Assembly: GCA_037074765.1 (NCBI GenBank)
Contig: JBAMDO010000149.1
Location: forward strand, 310,001-374,000
Source of the DNA: Mansonella perstans
Taxonomy: Eukaryota; Nematoda; Chromadorea; Rhabditida; Onchocercidae
Length of the DNA stretch: 64,000 nt
Direction of reading: 5' to 3'
Part shown: piece after piece, positions 37,280 to 49,970 of the stretch
How positions within the stretch are numbered: position 1 is the stretch's first letter
How the letters are laid out: every line of letters begins with the position of its first letter
Made by a program: the position numbers and the translations under genes
Notes under the pieces: model-generated
Told to the model about the DNA's origin: nothing
What the model saw: the letters and a program-made list of their open reading frames with translations, nothing else
Databases searched by the model: none

Positions 37280-40200
37280 ATGTCGTCGCCGAGAAAAATG
37301 CCTTCGATTGTTACACTGCTGGCTTTCACTTATTCAGGTATTTTTGAAAATTATGGTAATGAAATATGCCTTGAGTTGTTTAGAACTTTTATCAGTATAT
37401 ATTTAGCTGCACTTGGATCTAATGTTGAACTTTTTATCTGATTTCATAAACGTTAAGTTTTGAAAACTTTTTTTAAAGCAAATGATCTTTAACTTTGTTG
37501 AATTAAGTTTTTGTAGATAGATGCTTGGATTGTTTTCGGTTTTTTCTTTTGAAAATTTAATGTATTTCAAAATATTTATTGTCTGTGACTGGGTTTTTTG
37601 TCTCTTAGTCTTCTAATTTATTCAAAATTTTTTACGATGAAGGGATAAGGTAAACTCTATTATTTATTTCTTTAATTTATCAATCAATCATTTGCTTTTA
37701 CTTTAATTTAAACATAATTTTCAAAACTTCCTGAGCGAATGTTTTCATTTCACACTTTATGTAATACCGATGTTGTTATTATAGTTTATGGTTGCACATC
37801 TTTCGATTATGATACTATTGCACAGCATGTAGCATTACGGTCACACTATGCTCTGGGTGAAAACACGCTAAAATCGCAACCAATTAGCATCAGTAAGTGA
37901 TGAGAGCAACAAGAAAAACAACGTAAAGTTGCTCAAAATTCAGAATTTCCTTTTTCAATGAATGAGAAAAAATATCTTACCGATTATTAGCGAATATTTA
38001 TCGCGAATTCGGTGCAATGTCAGTTCATACTGTAGGAACGCAGGAATCGCAAAGGATTTGCACCTTAGAATCTTTATTGCCTCTTTTACTTGTCTTTCTA
38101 TTTAATAACCTTTTCATCAAGTTGTCAATAACCAAAGGAATAAATAGGTAATGCATTGGAAGAGAATAGGCCCATTGAAGTGACTAGCGATTTGCTCTGT
38201 TATGACTTCGATTCCAGTTGTCGATGGCACAATGTGGATAGTTTTCTGATAATGGATGATGATTTAAACTGGTTCCGTAGCAATGGCCTTTTGGATCGCA
38301 ATCGCTTACAGGTTTACATTGGCTTTTCTACACTTTCCTATTTGAATGTTAGAAAAAGTGAAAATATTTCAACTTTTAGATGGTCAATTACTAGATTAGA
38401 AATTCAAAATTTAGCTAGAAAAACTGTTAAAATGAAGTCGATGCACAGCTTTTTCTTTGCAAAACGACAACGACATCTTTTGTAAAGTTAGCTTATTCGT
38501 GCACGATTAAGTGGGTAAACAGTTCTATCGCGATCTTAGTGAGTAATTTATCTAATAAATGAAAATAAATAATAGCGGTTGAACCAAGAGGTTAAAGTAT
38601 TCAATAAAATAATTTGAGAGAACTTCAATTTAATATTAATCCTGATTAACTGCTATAGAAATTTCGCACAGGTATCAACAGGAACATACGTTACACCTGA
38701 TGGGACTTACGCCATTGTAGCGACAGACCAAATCCAGGCTCCGAATTCTAAGGCAACATTGATTAGCAATATGATAACCGGTCAGCTTGGACCGGGAGAA
38801 CTGCGATTTATGTGAGCGCATATTTCTAGAAAGTTTAAAATCAAACGGATGGCAAGACTTGAAGTTATTCAAATCCGACCGATTTGGCAGTACTTTTTGC
38901 ACTGCAAATTATTGTTTTAATTTCAATTTAATTTCAGGTACTGGATAAGTCCAGAAGTAAGATTAACAGTATGTCTAAAACGCATTGGTCAACTGTATTC
39001 TAATTTTCATTTTTGCACTAGCCCGATAAGAGACGGGAGTCCAGGACCAGCACAAATTATTATCCCTGATCTTGGAAATGAACCATTTCAGGTTTACTTT
39101 CAGTTTTAAATTAATTGATTTAAAATACTCAGGAATATTTTATAGTCATTTCATTACTGCCTCACCTGATTTCAAAGTCAGTATCTTGACTTCGGCGCAT
39201 TTCTTAATACTACTTAAAATTTTAATTTGCTTCATTTTTTTTATCTTCGATCCACTTCTCAGAAAAATCTTCACCTCCTATTGTAGATTCTGATCCAAGC
39301 TGACAATTTTGTATTTCACTCTGCTAATCTGGAAGGCGGTTTTGCCATTATTGATAACTTGGAGTATTATGGCGATCCTTGTCCCGATACTACTGTGCTC
39401 CCGATTAATATTCGAACAGTATTTATTAAATTTAATTTGGTTTTTTTCCTGGTTTTAATTTATGCCTTAAAAAGGAAAGAGGCATAGTCTATTATTAATT
39501 ACTGTAAAGTGTTTCCATTCATTCACTTTTAATACAAGGTTTAATTTGTTTTCTAGCAAGATTTTATCGTATCGCATGTTATGCACGATGAAATCGAACC
39601 GACGAAAATTGCCAGCATGGAAACCAACTTCACGATTTATAAGCCGGTGTGTGAGGTATTACAGTGTAATTTCGATGAAAAAGATGACCAGTGTGGTATA
39701 GATATTTCGAATTCACTGTGGTCCATTGCTCGTACTAATCTTGACACAATCCGAAGAGAAAACAACATCTCTAATTTGCTTCATAGTCCAGGTAAAATAC
39801 ATTCTTGCTAATTTGGAATTTCTAAAAGTAAACTTAATTTAAAGATAGCAACTAAAATTAATACTTGAAATGTGAAGCACTGTTAGCGCCTAGATGGTCA
39901 TACAAGTGATTCTAGAAACTAAATATTGCTGAATTTCTTTTATTTTCATAACCTTAGAAGTTACAAATCTCATCTTCAATCATTTCATTTTTAAGTATTT
40001 ATGCAGGTTGGCTATTTAATTTTTATTAATTTTAATCAGCAGGATTATCATGGGTATTCTTACATAGAGGCATACGTCCCTTGATTCAGTTACAAGTTTT
40101 GTCTTTCTGTTGTTTGCTTGTATGGATTATTGTTTATCAAGAGGGTGTTGTAGCAAGAAATATTTTATATCTCTTTTTATTATGATTTTTTCGGTTTTAT

Positions 40201-41135
40201 TTTGTTGTTATTTTTTTACATCTTGCTATTGTTATCGTATGATTAATTTGTTCCTTACGTTGGCTTTTCTAGCAAAATTAAAAACGAAAAAATAACAAAA
40301 TCATCAGCACGATTAGTAAAAATGGTGCTTATAGAGCATAAAAGAAGAAACATTTTTCAGCAGGCTCGTTTATTTATATCGCAGGACCTGTGGCAAAAGC
40401 TCGTCTTTACACTGTATCCTTCCAATCCACCACTGATTTCAATCTTGTTTTCGCTTATTACAAAACTTCAAATAATTCACAACTTCGAGCTATTATGAAA
40501 ATGAGTGGGAAACCTGCAGAGAGAACTATTTTTACGGTACTTCATCCACTTTCTTTAAAATTTCAATGATAGATATTATTTGAAGAATCATATCATACAT
40601 CAAACATATGCTGTTCTTCTTCAAGTCTTCGATTTTTTCAAATGTTTTATTTTTTTGGAAATAACGAGTTACAGGCTCCAACACAGAGGAAAGAAACCAA
40701 TCGGTGGTACAGAGAATTGATTTCACTACAAGCCGGGATCTACGACTACGTCAGTCTGTCCATCAGTCAAATATGATTGTCGAGAATACTAATCAACCTG
40801 AGATCTTTCTATCCAAGAAAAATTAGAAGCAAAAAGTCTTTCAGGAAATATGTAGAATATGTAGTAAGGATCAAAGACTCTTTATAGCAATCCTGCGGTA
40901 ACCTTCAACCGACCGCACATTATATACACATCTCCGGTTCTACATTACCTAAGATTCCTAACTGACCCAAATCTTGAGTTTGAGAGTTCGGTTCAAAGAA
41001 TGCTTTATCAGGATTATTTTACAGGTAGCTATAGAGACTCAAAACTTGGAAGACGACGAATACATCGGCATTGACGAATTCTTAGTGTTGGATTTACAGA
41101 AGAGGTCAATCTGTTCTCAGCAGCGGAATTCCTGA
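37280..41135 (+). CDS. Secreted protein with two MAM domains
   Basis: Ten exons: 37280-37337, 37785-37892, 38148-38311, 38672-38811, 38938-39091, 39287-39418, 39557-39791, 40385-40536, 40675-40749, 41025-41135 (1329 nt, 442 aa). MPSIVTLLAFTYSVYGC at the start is a signal peptide. A first MAM-type domain spans about residues 68-240: CYDFDSSCRWHN, DLNWFR, a Gly/Tyr segment TPDGTYAIVATD, GELRFMYWIS, then GGFAIIDNLEYYGDPC. A second, more divergent copy spans about 283-440: CNFDEKDDQCGI, ARLYTVSFQS, NRWYRELISLQAG, YIGIDEFLVLD. MAM domains are extracellular adhesion or interaction modules with paired cysteines. No membrane anchor or protease domain is present, so a secreted, probably cuticular or matrix, role is inferred only from architecture. 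The start is the only ATG giving a signal peptide. Confidence 0.85.
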
Positions 41136-41986
41136 TTCCAGCTTTCACTTTTGTAACATAAATGTCAAGTTATTATAAAATGTAAGTCTAAATAAACTAA
41201 TATATATTTCACAACTCGATAAACTTTCCTGAAAATATATCCGTGGTACTTCAAGCTCATTCTGAAAAGCATGACATTTGATATCACCGAATACATTCCT
41301 CATATGTATTTGATCTAAATAATTCTCAAAAAAAACACCGCTTAAATAAATGAAGGGAATACAAATCATAGGATTTCTTGAATAATGAAAATGGCAGCAC
41401 AGAAAGTTAGTTCTCTTTGGTTTCTTTTGAAAACAGCTAGTGGCTTTTGTAGCAGTTAGAAAGATATAATTTTTAAAAGAAAATAAGTAATAACTGCTAG
41501 TCATAAATTAATCAATAATACATTAGTATTCACAGTAATATCAGTACGACACCTTTAAAGAAAGATCCTTCTTGTTGCAAAATGTACAAATCTTGACAAA
41601 ACTGGAATAAAATTAAATTAGATGAAAAGAATTAATTATAAAACGAACCATATGGGAGATTTTGAAAGCAATTTTCATTTAAGTATAAATTAGAACTGTA
41701 GGCTGCACTTGCCTTAATGCAATTAGCATATAATAGCAACAAATCGTTATACAAGAATAACATTATCTCAGCATATAAAAACAGACTCATTAAAAACAAC
41801 TACAAATCTGAGACTGACAAGAAATCCAGGAGATCTTAATGATCCTCGAAACAAGGGTGGAATACTTCAAAACGTGTGATATGCTATGCGACCCAAAAAT
41901 TTTATAATAACAATATCAATTATCTAATGAAGAAGAGCAGATTGGTCTTGAAAAAGCACTGTGGCAAAGTCATAATTTTCGAAAGA
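41136..41986. other. 3' intergenic region between the MAM gene and ect-2
   Basis: No coding frame is supported. The ORF at 41145-41504 (-) has no splice signals and is Phe/Tyr-rich, as expected from AT-rich noncoding DNA. It holds the 3' UTRs of two convergent genes. Confidence 0.5.
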
Positions 41987-44900
41987 CTACTCCTTAACAG
42001 AGCGCGAGAATATGGAATCACGACGTCCAAGTGAGGGTAAAAATGTAGAAACGGAAAGCATCTGCCGAAAACCACGAGTCGGTATAGTGAAACCAGCGCT
42101 GGGTTCTCTTCCTCCAGGTGAAGTGCTTTCAAAGCTTTCGTCGACTGGACGAAGATTGCTGCGAGAATGCAACCGTGACAGTGTATTCGATATACCCAAC
42201 TGCATAGTAGACATTGCACGCCTGAACTGATTTTGCGGTCGCGCGCGAGGAGTTCCTAACGCCTGGTATCCCCCAAGTGGATTTCGAACTCTAGAAAGAC
42301 ATTTATGGATGAATTGATACTCCTACTCAAATACGAATGGGACAAAGTTGTCATGATACTATATATCAAAATTCTAGTGCAAAATTATTCTCGTACAAAC
42401 AAAATTACAAACCAATAAAATCCATACATTGGCCTTATAAAGACTTCCTTTTTCTTGTCTTACACTGGTTGCAAAATTTATTCTTCTTGGTATTTATATA
42501 AAACAGCGTTGAATGAAGATAGGAAAGCTAAGGCAAGTGTCCCTATCTGTTTAGAAATCGTTTTTCATGAGAAATTCCTTCCACATCTATTAAGCATATG
42601 TTAATTGTTAATTCGAACAACAATTACTTACGCATGATTTAATGCTTTCTTGATAGTTGCTATATTTTCCTTGACACCTAATGATGAAGGATCTTCGTCG
42701 AAGTTCACTTTCTCCACGAGTGTATTCCTTCCCACCAATTTATACACCTGCGATTTAAAGAATGGAAAATCACTGGGAAGCAAATAATACAACTTCCCAC
42801 CTAAGTCAATAACAAACGGCAAACAAAGTTTAAGAAGAAAAGACAATCCCAAAAATTTCAAAACTGCATTTGAAAAGGAAAAATTTGCCTGATCTGCAAC
42901 TTCGCGTAAGAACTTTTCCAGCTCTCCTCCCTGATTTTCTAAGCATTGCGCCACCCAAAAATCTTCACCTTGGCTAACTCGGAATGAAAGAACGAACACA
43001 CCACTTACATCTAAATTTTTCTTTAATTTTATGGAATTTATGATAGATGACTTATTCGTCTGCTTAATGTAGCATGAATTATAAATGAATCAAAAAATTA
43101 TTCCCAACATCTACTCATATAGAAACGTTGGACATTTACCAGCATGCGCAAGATTTTGTATTCTACGAATTGAAGCAAGCATGTACTGCTGATGATGCTT
43201 ATATTTTTTCTTGCCATGTCGCAATACAGAAAACGATAGCTGTCGCGTAAGAGAATAATTTGTCATACTTCGCCGTCTTGGAGTGCTGCTATCATCACTT
43301 CCTGTCCGTACCTTAAGAGAACAATACAAATTGGTTCGCTATTTGTAACGTTATCGCTTCTTCTCTTTAACTACTTCAAATTGTACTTGTTCAAAAAAAT
43401 TAATGCTTTCAGGCTAAAAACTCTTATTAAATTTCTCATCCATCCATTAACGACTTTTACTAAATTTACCCCGCATCAATGTTTTTCTATAAAAATTACC
43501 TTAACAATTTCTATTAAATCATTAAACAGAAATATGGCCATTCGTTTGTTCCGAGTTCTGGCCCATTCATCCTCACCTCCCAACGATAAAACATGCAATT
43601 CGGTTTTTAACGTTCGAGCGCTAGATAATATATCAGCCTGAAACCATTCCAGTACTACCACTTTTTTCTAACTTGAATGACTGCTATAAAAAATACTCTT
43701 ATACTCAGACATGCAAACTCTACCAAATTTCATGCAATTCCGAACAAAATGATTTTAAACTACAAATGTTAAAAGTTTTCAACTGTTACGGTGTTACAAT
43801 GGTAATCTCTTACGAAAAGTCTTTTTTGACTTGATTTGATTTGCACTCTTTACCTCTCCTCTAAATGAAAATCTTATTATTTTTGACATTATTATTGCAG
43901 TGAACTTACAGGACATCGTTCTATTTCACTAGACAATTTGAAAATCATTGCATAAGAATCAGTCTGCCTACGAGATTCGTTCGCTTCTCTGTAAAAACAA
44001 AATGTGCTCTCAAATTTTTACAAACTAATATATGCAGATAAACAAAATTCTGTATCTTTTTTTAAATAAGACTCAATAAGACTACAGAGAGGAATGCTTT
44101 CAGTGAATCAAATATTACATAAGAGCTGCTTCCACGGCTCGTTTCGCTTTAATCAAATAAGCATTATCCGGATTTTTACGATCTGTCTTTTCCAAAATAG
44201 CTGCAAGATAACTATATTTAGCTAAGAAAAATTTTTTACAGATGTGGAATTTTTTCATACGGAAACAAAAAAAAAGCAAAAAATATAGAACAAGGAAACA
44301 GTTTGATATCACAACAAAAGTGATCGACAAACAAACAAATATAGAACAAGCGCACCCTTTAGAAGCAAAACTACCGAGTGTAAACGTTGCACCGGTCGTA
44401 CTAGTAAATCGGGTAAGCTGTTTCGCTGACACTCCAGACGACTTTCCGCAGCCTAAAAATTCAAATTTAAAAATGCAGTTTTTTTTAATGGTGAGAAATA
44501 AATTTTCTAATTATTTGGCATAAACACCTGAGACTCGTAACAAAGTATCTTTCAGACTAATTATATCTCATGATTTTCTGTGGTTCAAGAATTAAGTGGA
44601 AACAATATGAAGAGTTTTTTTGTAAACCTCAATCAACTATTACGAGTACCTTTAAGAAAGCGTGGAATTTCGGTTTAGTCTGATCGCACTCATTCAGTGT
44701 TTGAATGGCTGTATCATAATTATTGATGAATGCTTTATATACCGGTGTCAATTCAGCAGCATGATCCAGCCAGACCTATGAAAAGAGAGATAGCGGTGAA
44801 GATTTACCACAATTATTCGAGAAACTATTGCACTTTTGTCCTAGTGCTGCAAGGAAGCCTTGAATTCTAAAGCGGAATAAACTGAAGCAGTGAATTCTCT

Positions 44901-47900
44901 ACCTCTGAAAACTCAAGTTGTTTCGTACCATTAATACTTCATTATTTTACTTTTATTTAAACTATCATCATTAATGAAAATTTTTAATGTATTCAGCATT
45001 TCTAATTGTTATTACTGCACTCTTTGTTTGAATTATTATCGTTCTATTAACCGCTAATTAATGTGCTAACATTATTACTTTAGCGTTGCCTAAACATTCA
45101 TTTCCAAGAATGTAAAACTGCCAATTACAAACCTCGCCGAACACAAACAATGATAAATCGCACTAAAAAGTGTTAGTGGAAGATGACGATAAAAATGAAA
45201 GAGATTGTTGATCACAAAATATATGTTTGTTTCTCTGCTACAATAACCAAACCACTGGCAGGTTATAAAGCAAAAATTGATGAATGTAAAATAATCAAAC
45301 TTTTCCAATCAAACGTTCATTCATCCAATGCATTATATAGCCTTGAAGCGCCCGACAAATATTCTCATGCACATCGATTAATGGAGGTATTTTAGCGAAT
45401 ATTTGGCTTATTTCAGCTTTTGTGAGCAGACCACTATCCAAATTCGGTAACTGCGCCTCAAGGGGTTCTTTGAATACCTACAATATTATTATTCAAGATA
45501 ACTGGGAAAAATATAACTTGTACAAGAAAGAACACCGAAACAGAAAGCAGGTAAAGAGAAGTTTGAAGAAATGTGTAGATAAATAATGTTAGCAAATCTA
45601 TAAACATTAACCATTTGAATCCGGACAACTGACCACCTATCTCTAAGCTTGTTAAAAATATAAAAGAATTATATTCAAAATATAAAATTCCACAATATGA
45701 ATTTTCTTTGTTAAAAAATAAATCGTTTATGAAAAAATTCATTCAGACAATTCTAACTGATATGGCGTTTAGCAAATTTATGGTTACCTTATTTACATAC
45801 AGCTGCAATAACAGCAAAATATAGATACCTGTACAATAATTTTCAATGCTCTTAAATAATTTTCCTCAGTTTCAAGCATTTCTTTACAGATAGCATATCT
45901 TTTATCAAGTCTTCGCGGCGAGCTACTCAATATCTCAGGATCATCTGCTGACAGCAAATGCTCTGAGTAATCTGAAATTAAAAAGATGCGTAATATTCCA
46001 GCACTATATGAGTGCTAAAAGCAATGCACTGAACTCCTGATAAATTCCAGAAAAGAAATTTGACCACTATCACACTACTAGTCAAAAGTTCAAAATAGAG
46101 TTACATCGAAGGTTTTGAATATTTCACAAAAGTAAAATTTCTTATAAGAATCAGCAATAAGCTGCGAACAAACCTGGAAGTGCTGAACCGTTACTACTAT
46201 TAAGGACTTCCATAGATGACCTGAAAAATATTCCTGTATCATATCGTCACATCAAATAACCGAACTATCAACCGAAAAAAAACTCTTTACATCAGAAGAT
46301 AAAACAAATGTTTACTTGGATACAGATTTCCTGGCAACTCGACTTGCCAATTCAGCGGTATTTGGTGACAGCATAGAATTGTGCGTAGTCCGCTGGCCCT
46401 TCCACTTATAAATAGTTTCATTGGCACAACAGTTTAACTGTACGGAGATCCAAAACCACTGGAAATGGTATTTCAGCGTAACAAGAATCTTCCAAGCCAT
46501 ATAAAATAAAAATAAACTAATTCTAAAGACGAACTTCGCCAGAAACTAAATGCTGTTTTGCATCACATCCTTCAACTTTAGCATCCAGCGATGTGGAAAC
46601 CACAATATGAGTTGCTTGCTTCTGATTTACAGCTACTTTTCCTTCTAAAAAACAAACGTGAAAAAAAAAGAAATTCTTTTCGAAAAAACAGCATCCTGCA
46701 GCTTATATGGAGATTCAAAAATATTTCCATAAATCTCTCATATAAATATATTTAGAAGCACGTTACATATCAGAAAATCTTACCGGTATTTTTCTCTTTT
46801 TTTAACTACCCAAGACAAGGGCCATGTTATTTACAACTGGCTTTTTTTCACATTTTTCAAGAACCAATAAGAAAAATCGAATTAAAAGATTTGCCAGCTA
46901 TGAAATTCTAAACATGAAACATAGTACACACGTAGTATATGTGTAAAATAACTGCTCCAGTCCAAAAACTTGTGAAAATGAGGTAAAGAAAACTTTAATG
47001 CAATAGAAAGACATCCTATTTTCCACAGTTTTTTCCTTCATTTCGGTTAGATCTTTCTCGTCGTAGGCAACAAACCATAATGATAATCCGCAAAATGGTT
47101 CAACCATATACTGATTCATCTGCAAAAGCTCGGGATTTCTAAAACATTACAGAATGAAATCCTATTTTCCTTATCATATCCAAACTAATGAAGGGAAAAA
47201 TGAGATAGAAAATCAACGAACAAAATCAATGCTAGTAACGTTGATATGTATAGAATCCCTGGCAGCCCATGCAGTCCGTAACCAATCTAAATGCATTACA
47301 CGACATCCAATTGACACCGCCATCTGCAATAATATGTCTTGACATTTCAATTGCTGCACTTTTAAAAAGGCATCAGTTCCACCCAGCAGCAACTATTTTC
47401 GCCCTTTCTAAAACTTTCTGTCAAACTACTGTAATTAATGAAAAAATACCCTGTACGTTTTGCCTCTAGCAGCATCAGTGATTAAATGGGTGGTAGAAGC
47501 AGAAAATACTCGCTGGGCACTACCGCCCATGAAATGTACAAGATCGACAGCTTCGCGACAATTTTTGGTAGAAAGTCCCGATAAGGCAATTCGAACACCG
47601 GACATACTGTCGGTGTAAAGTGGACGGTTTGGGCGAGGTACCAATAATGGCTGAAATATGATATTTTTGTACACAAAGAAACAAAGGAAAAGCACGGACA
47701 AAGTGAACCTATTTACTGCATGAATATGGTACGGCCAAACGATATATAGCAATTTCGCGAAAATATTTTTTGCTACGTTTCAAAATGGCTTTGCTATCGA
47801 TTTCTCACATTTAAAAAGCAAAAAAAAATTGGACGGATGCTTTCTGCTGGTCTTATTTGTCAAATAATCGCTTCTAAACTAAATCACTGAAAAATAAGAG

Positions 47901-49333
47901 TTCCAAGAGAACAATTATCAGTCAATTAATTAAATGGCAGTACTTTGCCATCTACAGCACGTTTTCGGATAATTGCTGGGCCAATAATTGGTTTCTGACA
48001 GGAATTAAGATATTTGAACCAACGGCAATCATTGAATTCACTGCACAGGAAAGTTATGTCAGCGTCCTTCGTAAACTCATAGCCATCTTCGCTTTCTAAC
48101 AGATCGATACCGAAGTGGTTCTACAAAAATGATTGAAGATGACGTAAAACAATCAGTACGAATTACCAGTTTAAAATTTATAAATATTACAGCAAAACAG
48201 TACTTTTTGGAACTACTACTGGTTTCAAAAAAAGATAGCAAAGTGAAATAAGTATTCAAGCGACAAATTGAATGGTTTCTACTACCTTTAACAAATCTGT
48301 AACTTCTGCATTCCTTCTAGCGACTCCTACAATGCAAACTCGATTCACTCGTTTAATTTGCGACGCCGACCGAGCAACCGGATTATTTTCTACAAAGACT
48401 TCTGCTTGGCTCTTACTGTTGCCAAAAGAAAGTGCAGTATCATCTAATTTATACGTTCATGTTTAAAACAATATAACACTCGTTACAGCATTTGATTATT
48501 TAGTGAACTGTTACGCTACTTATAAATAAATAAATAAAATAAATAAATAGATAAATAAATAAATAAATAGACAAATAAATAAACAAATAAATAAATGATG
48601 AATAAATAAATAAAATAAAACAAATAAATAAAATAAATAAATAAAATATAAATATAAATATATAAACGATCGGAAGATTACGTAAAACAACTAATACAAC
48701 CGCCAATTTAAAATTTACATATATTATAGCAAAATAGAATTAAATGAAACTATTAATGATTCCAAATACATATATAAAACAGAATCAAATCAAATATAAA
48801 TGTATATGCTTTCTAGTAAACATTATTCAATGTAAAGCTGCTTTTGCTACATACTTCACGGCATTAATTTGCTACATGAAGCGATGCAAGGTTATAATTC
48901 AGTGGTAGACAATAATTCTTAGCGATTAGGGACAGATGAGAATCTATAAGCAAAACTTTAGAAGTCCTTCCAAATATTCACAATTATTTATTCGTTTCTT
49001 TATTTATTTGTATAATCAGTATTTGCATTTTTGTTTAATTATGCAATCATTTTGTTCACGCATTTATTTACTATTCATCTATTTGTTTATTTGCGCTTCA
49101 TCTATATATACGCCACATTAACGATTGCCATTCATATTTAAACATATTTTAAACCAATTTTGAATGTTGTTTTCTATAAATCATTAAAGTTCCAGTCATA
49201 AAAGTTCATTTCTAAAAAGTTCACAGGTTATCACAATGAATAACTTACTCTCAGTATTGAAATTATCTGTTATCTCTAAACTGAGAAGACTTGCGGTGAC
49301 CTCCGAGCTAAGTACACTTCCCTCGCCATCCAT
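41987..49333 (-). CDS. ect-2: ECT2-type Rho guanine nucleotide exchange factor
   Basis: Twenty-one exons: 49333-49249, 48443-48286, 48120-47944, 47650-47450, 47323-47240, 47119-47027, 46805-46784, 46644-46535, 46458-46316, 46220-46174, 45971-45829, 45477-45301, 44775-44650, 44452-44356, 44200-44119, 43988-43910, 43637-43500, 43311-43140, 43010-42889, 42747-42632, 42290-41987 (2676 nt, 891 aa, ECT2 size). The N-terminal BRCT repeats cover about residues 45-320 (IALSGLSTKNCREAVDL, STTHLITDAARG, HLVSGEWFWISVQL). The DH domain starts near 395 (ICKEMLETEENYLRAL; LPDLLVRPVQRLHSVVLLL) and is followed by a PH domain (MAIFLFNDLIEIVK). The tail is basic and Ser/Arg-rich. The family (C. elegans ect-2/let-21) activates RhoA at the cell equator in cytokinesis, with the BRCT part autoinhibitory and binding the CYK-4 complex. 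It has one inferred micro-exon and one GC donor at 42888. Confidence 0.93.
48521..48667. repeat. (TAAA)n/(AAAT)n microsatellite in ect-2 intron 1
   Basis: About 147 bp of TAAA-type tetranucleotide repeat, interrupted by single-base variants and units such as TAGA and CAAA. It is entirely intronic (intron 48444-49248). Open frames across it are repeat artefacts. Confidence 0.95.
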
Positions 49334-49492
49334 CGACGATCATGCACTTAAATAAATTTGAAAAGAGAAGAAGGTCGACCACCTACTCTTCTAATATTCC
49401 TGCAAATAACAACTTTTGTTGAATTAAGATTGGTAAAAGAAAATTTCACTTCCCTTTTGATTTCGCTTTTGCCTTTTTTTAAACATTAAAGT

Positions 49493-49970
49493 TTACCGAA
49501 TATACTGGAATGATATAAAATTCACCGAATATACTGAATGATATAAAATTCACCGAATATACTGGAATGATATAAAATTCACGAATATACTGGAATGATA
49601 TAAAATTCACTGAATATACTAGAATGACATAAAATTCACCGAATATACTAGAATGATATAAAATTTACCGAATATACTTGAATGATATAAAATTCACGAA
49701 TATACTGGAATGATATAAAATTCACTGAATATACTAGAATGACATAAAATTCACCGAATATACTAGAATGATATAAAATTTACCGAATATACTAGAATGA
49801 TATAAAATTCAGCGAATATACTGGAATGATATAAAATTTACCGAATATACTGGAATGATATAAAATTCACCGAATATACTGGAATGATATAAAATTCACC
49901 GAATATACTGGAATGATATAAAATTCACTGAATATACTAGAATGACATAAAATTCACCGAATATACCGGA
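49493..49970. repeat. 29-bp minisatellite upstream of ect-2
   Basis: About 16 tandem copies of a unit of 27-29 bp, consensus CCGAATATACTGGAATGATA followed by TAAAATTCA. Variants are a missing C (CACGAA), CACTGAA, GACATA for GATATA, TTTACC for TTCACC, and TAG for TGG. A four-unit variant block (units 3-6) recurs as units 7-10, so the array shows higher-order structure. It begins 160 bp upstream of the ect-2 ATG. Confidence 0.97.

Noticed and set aside
44115..44523. ORFs on both strands over ect-2 exons 14-15
   Set aside because: Shadow frames; the correct frame gives the conserved LLVRPVQRL of the DH domain.
48500..48706. 68-codon Tyr/Phe/Ile-rich ORF
   Set aside because: Pure translation of the TAAA microsatellite.
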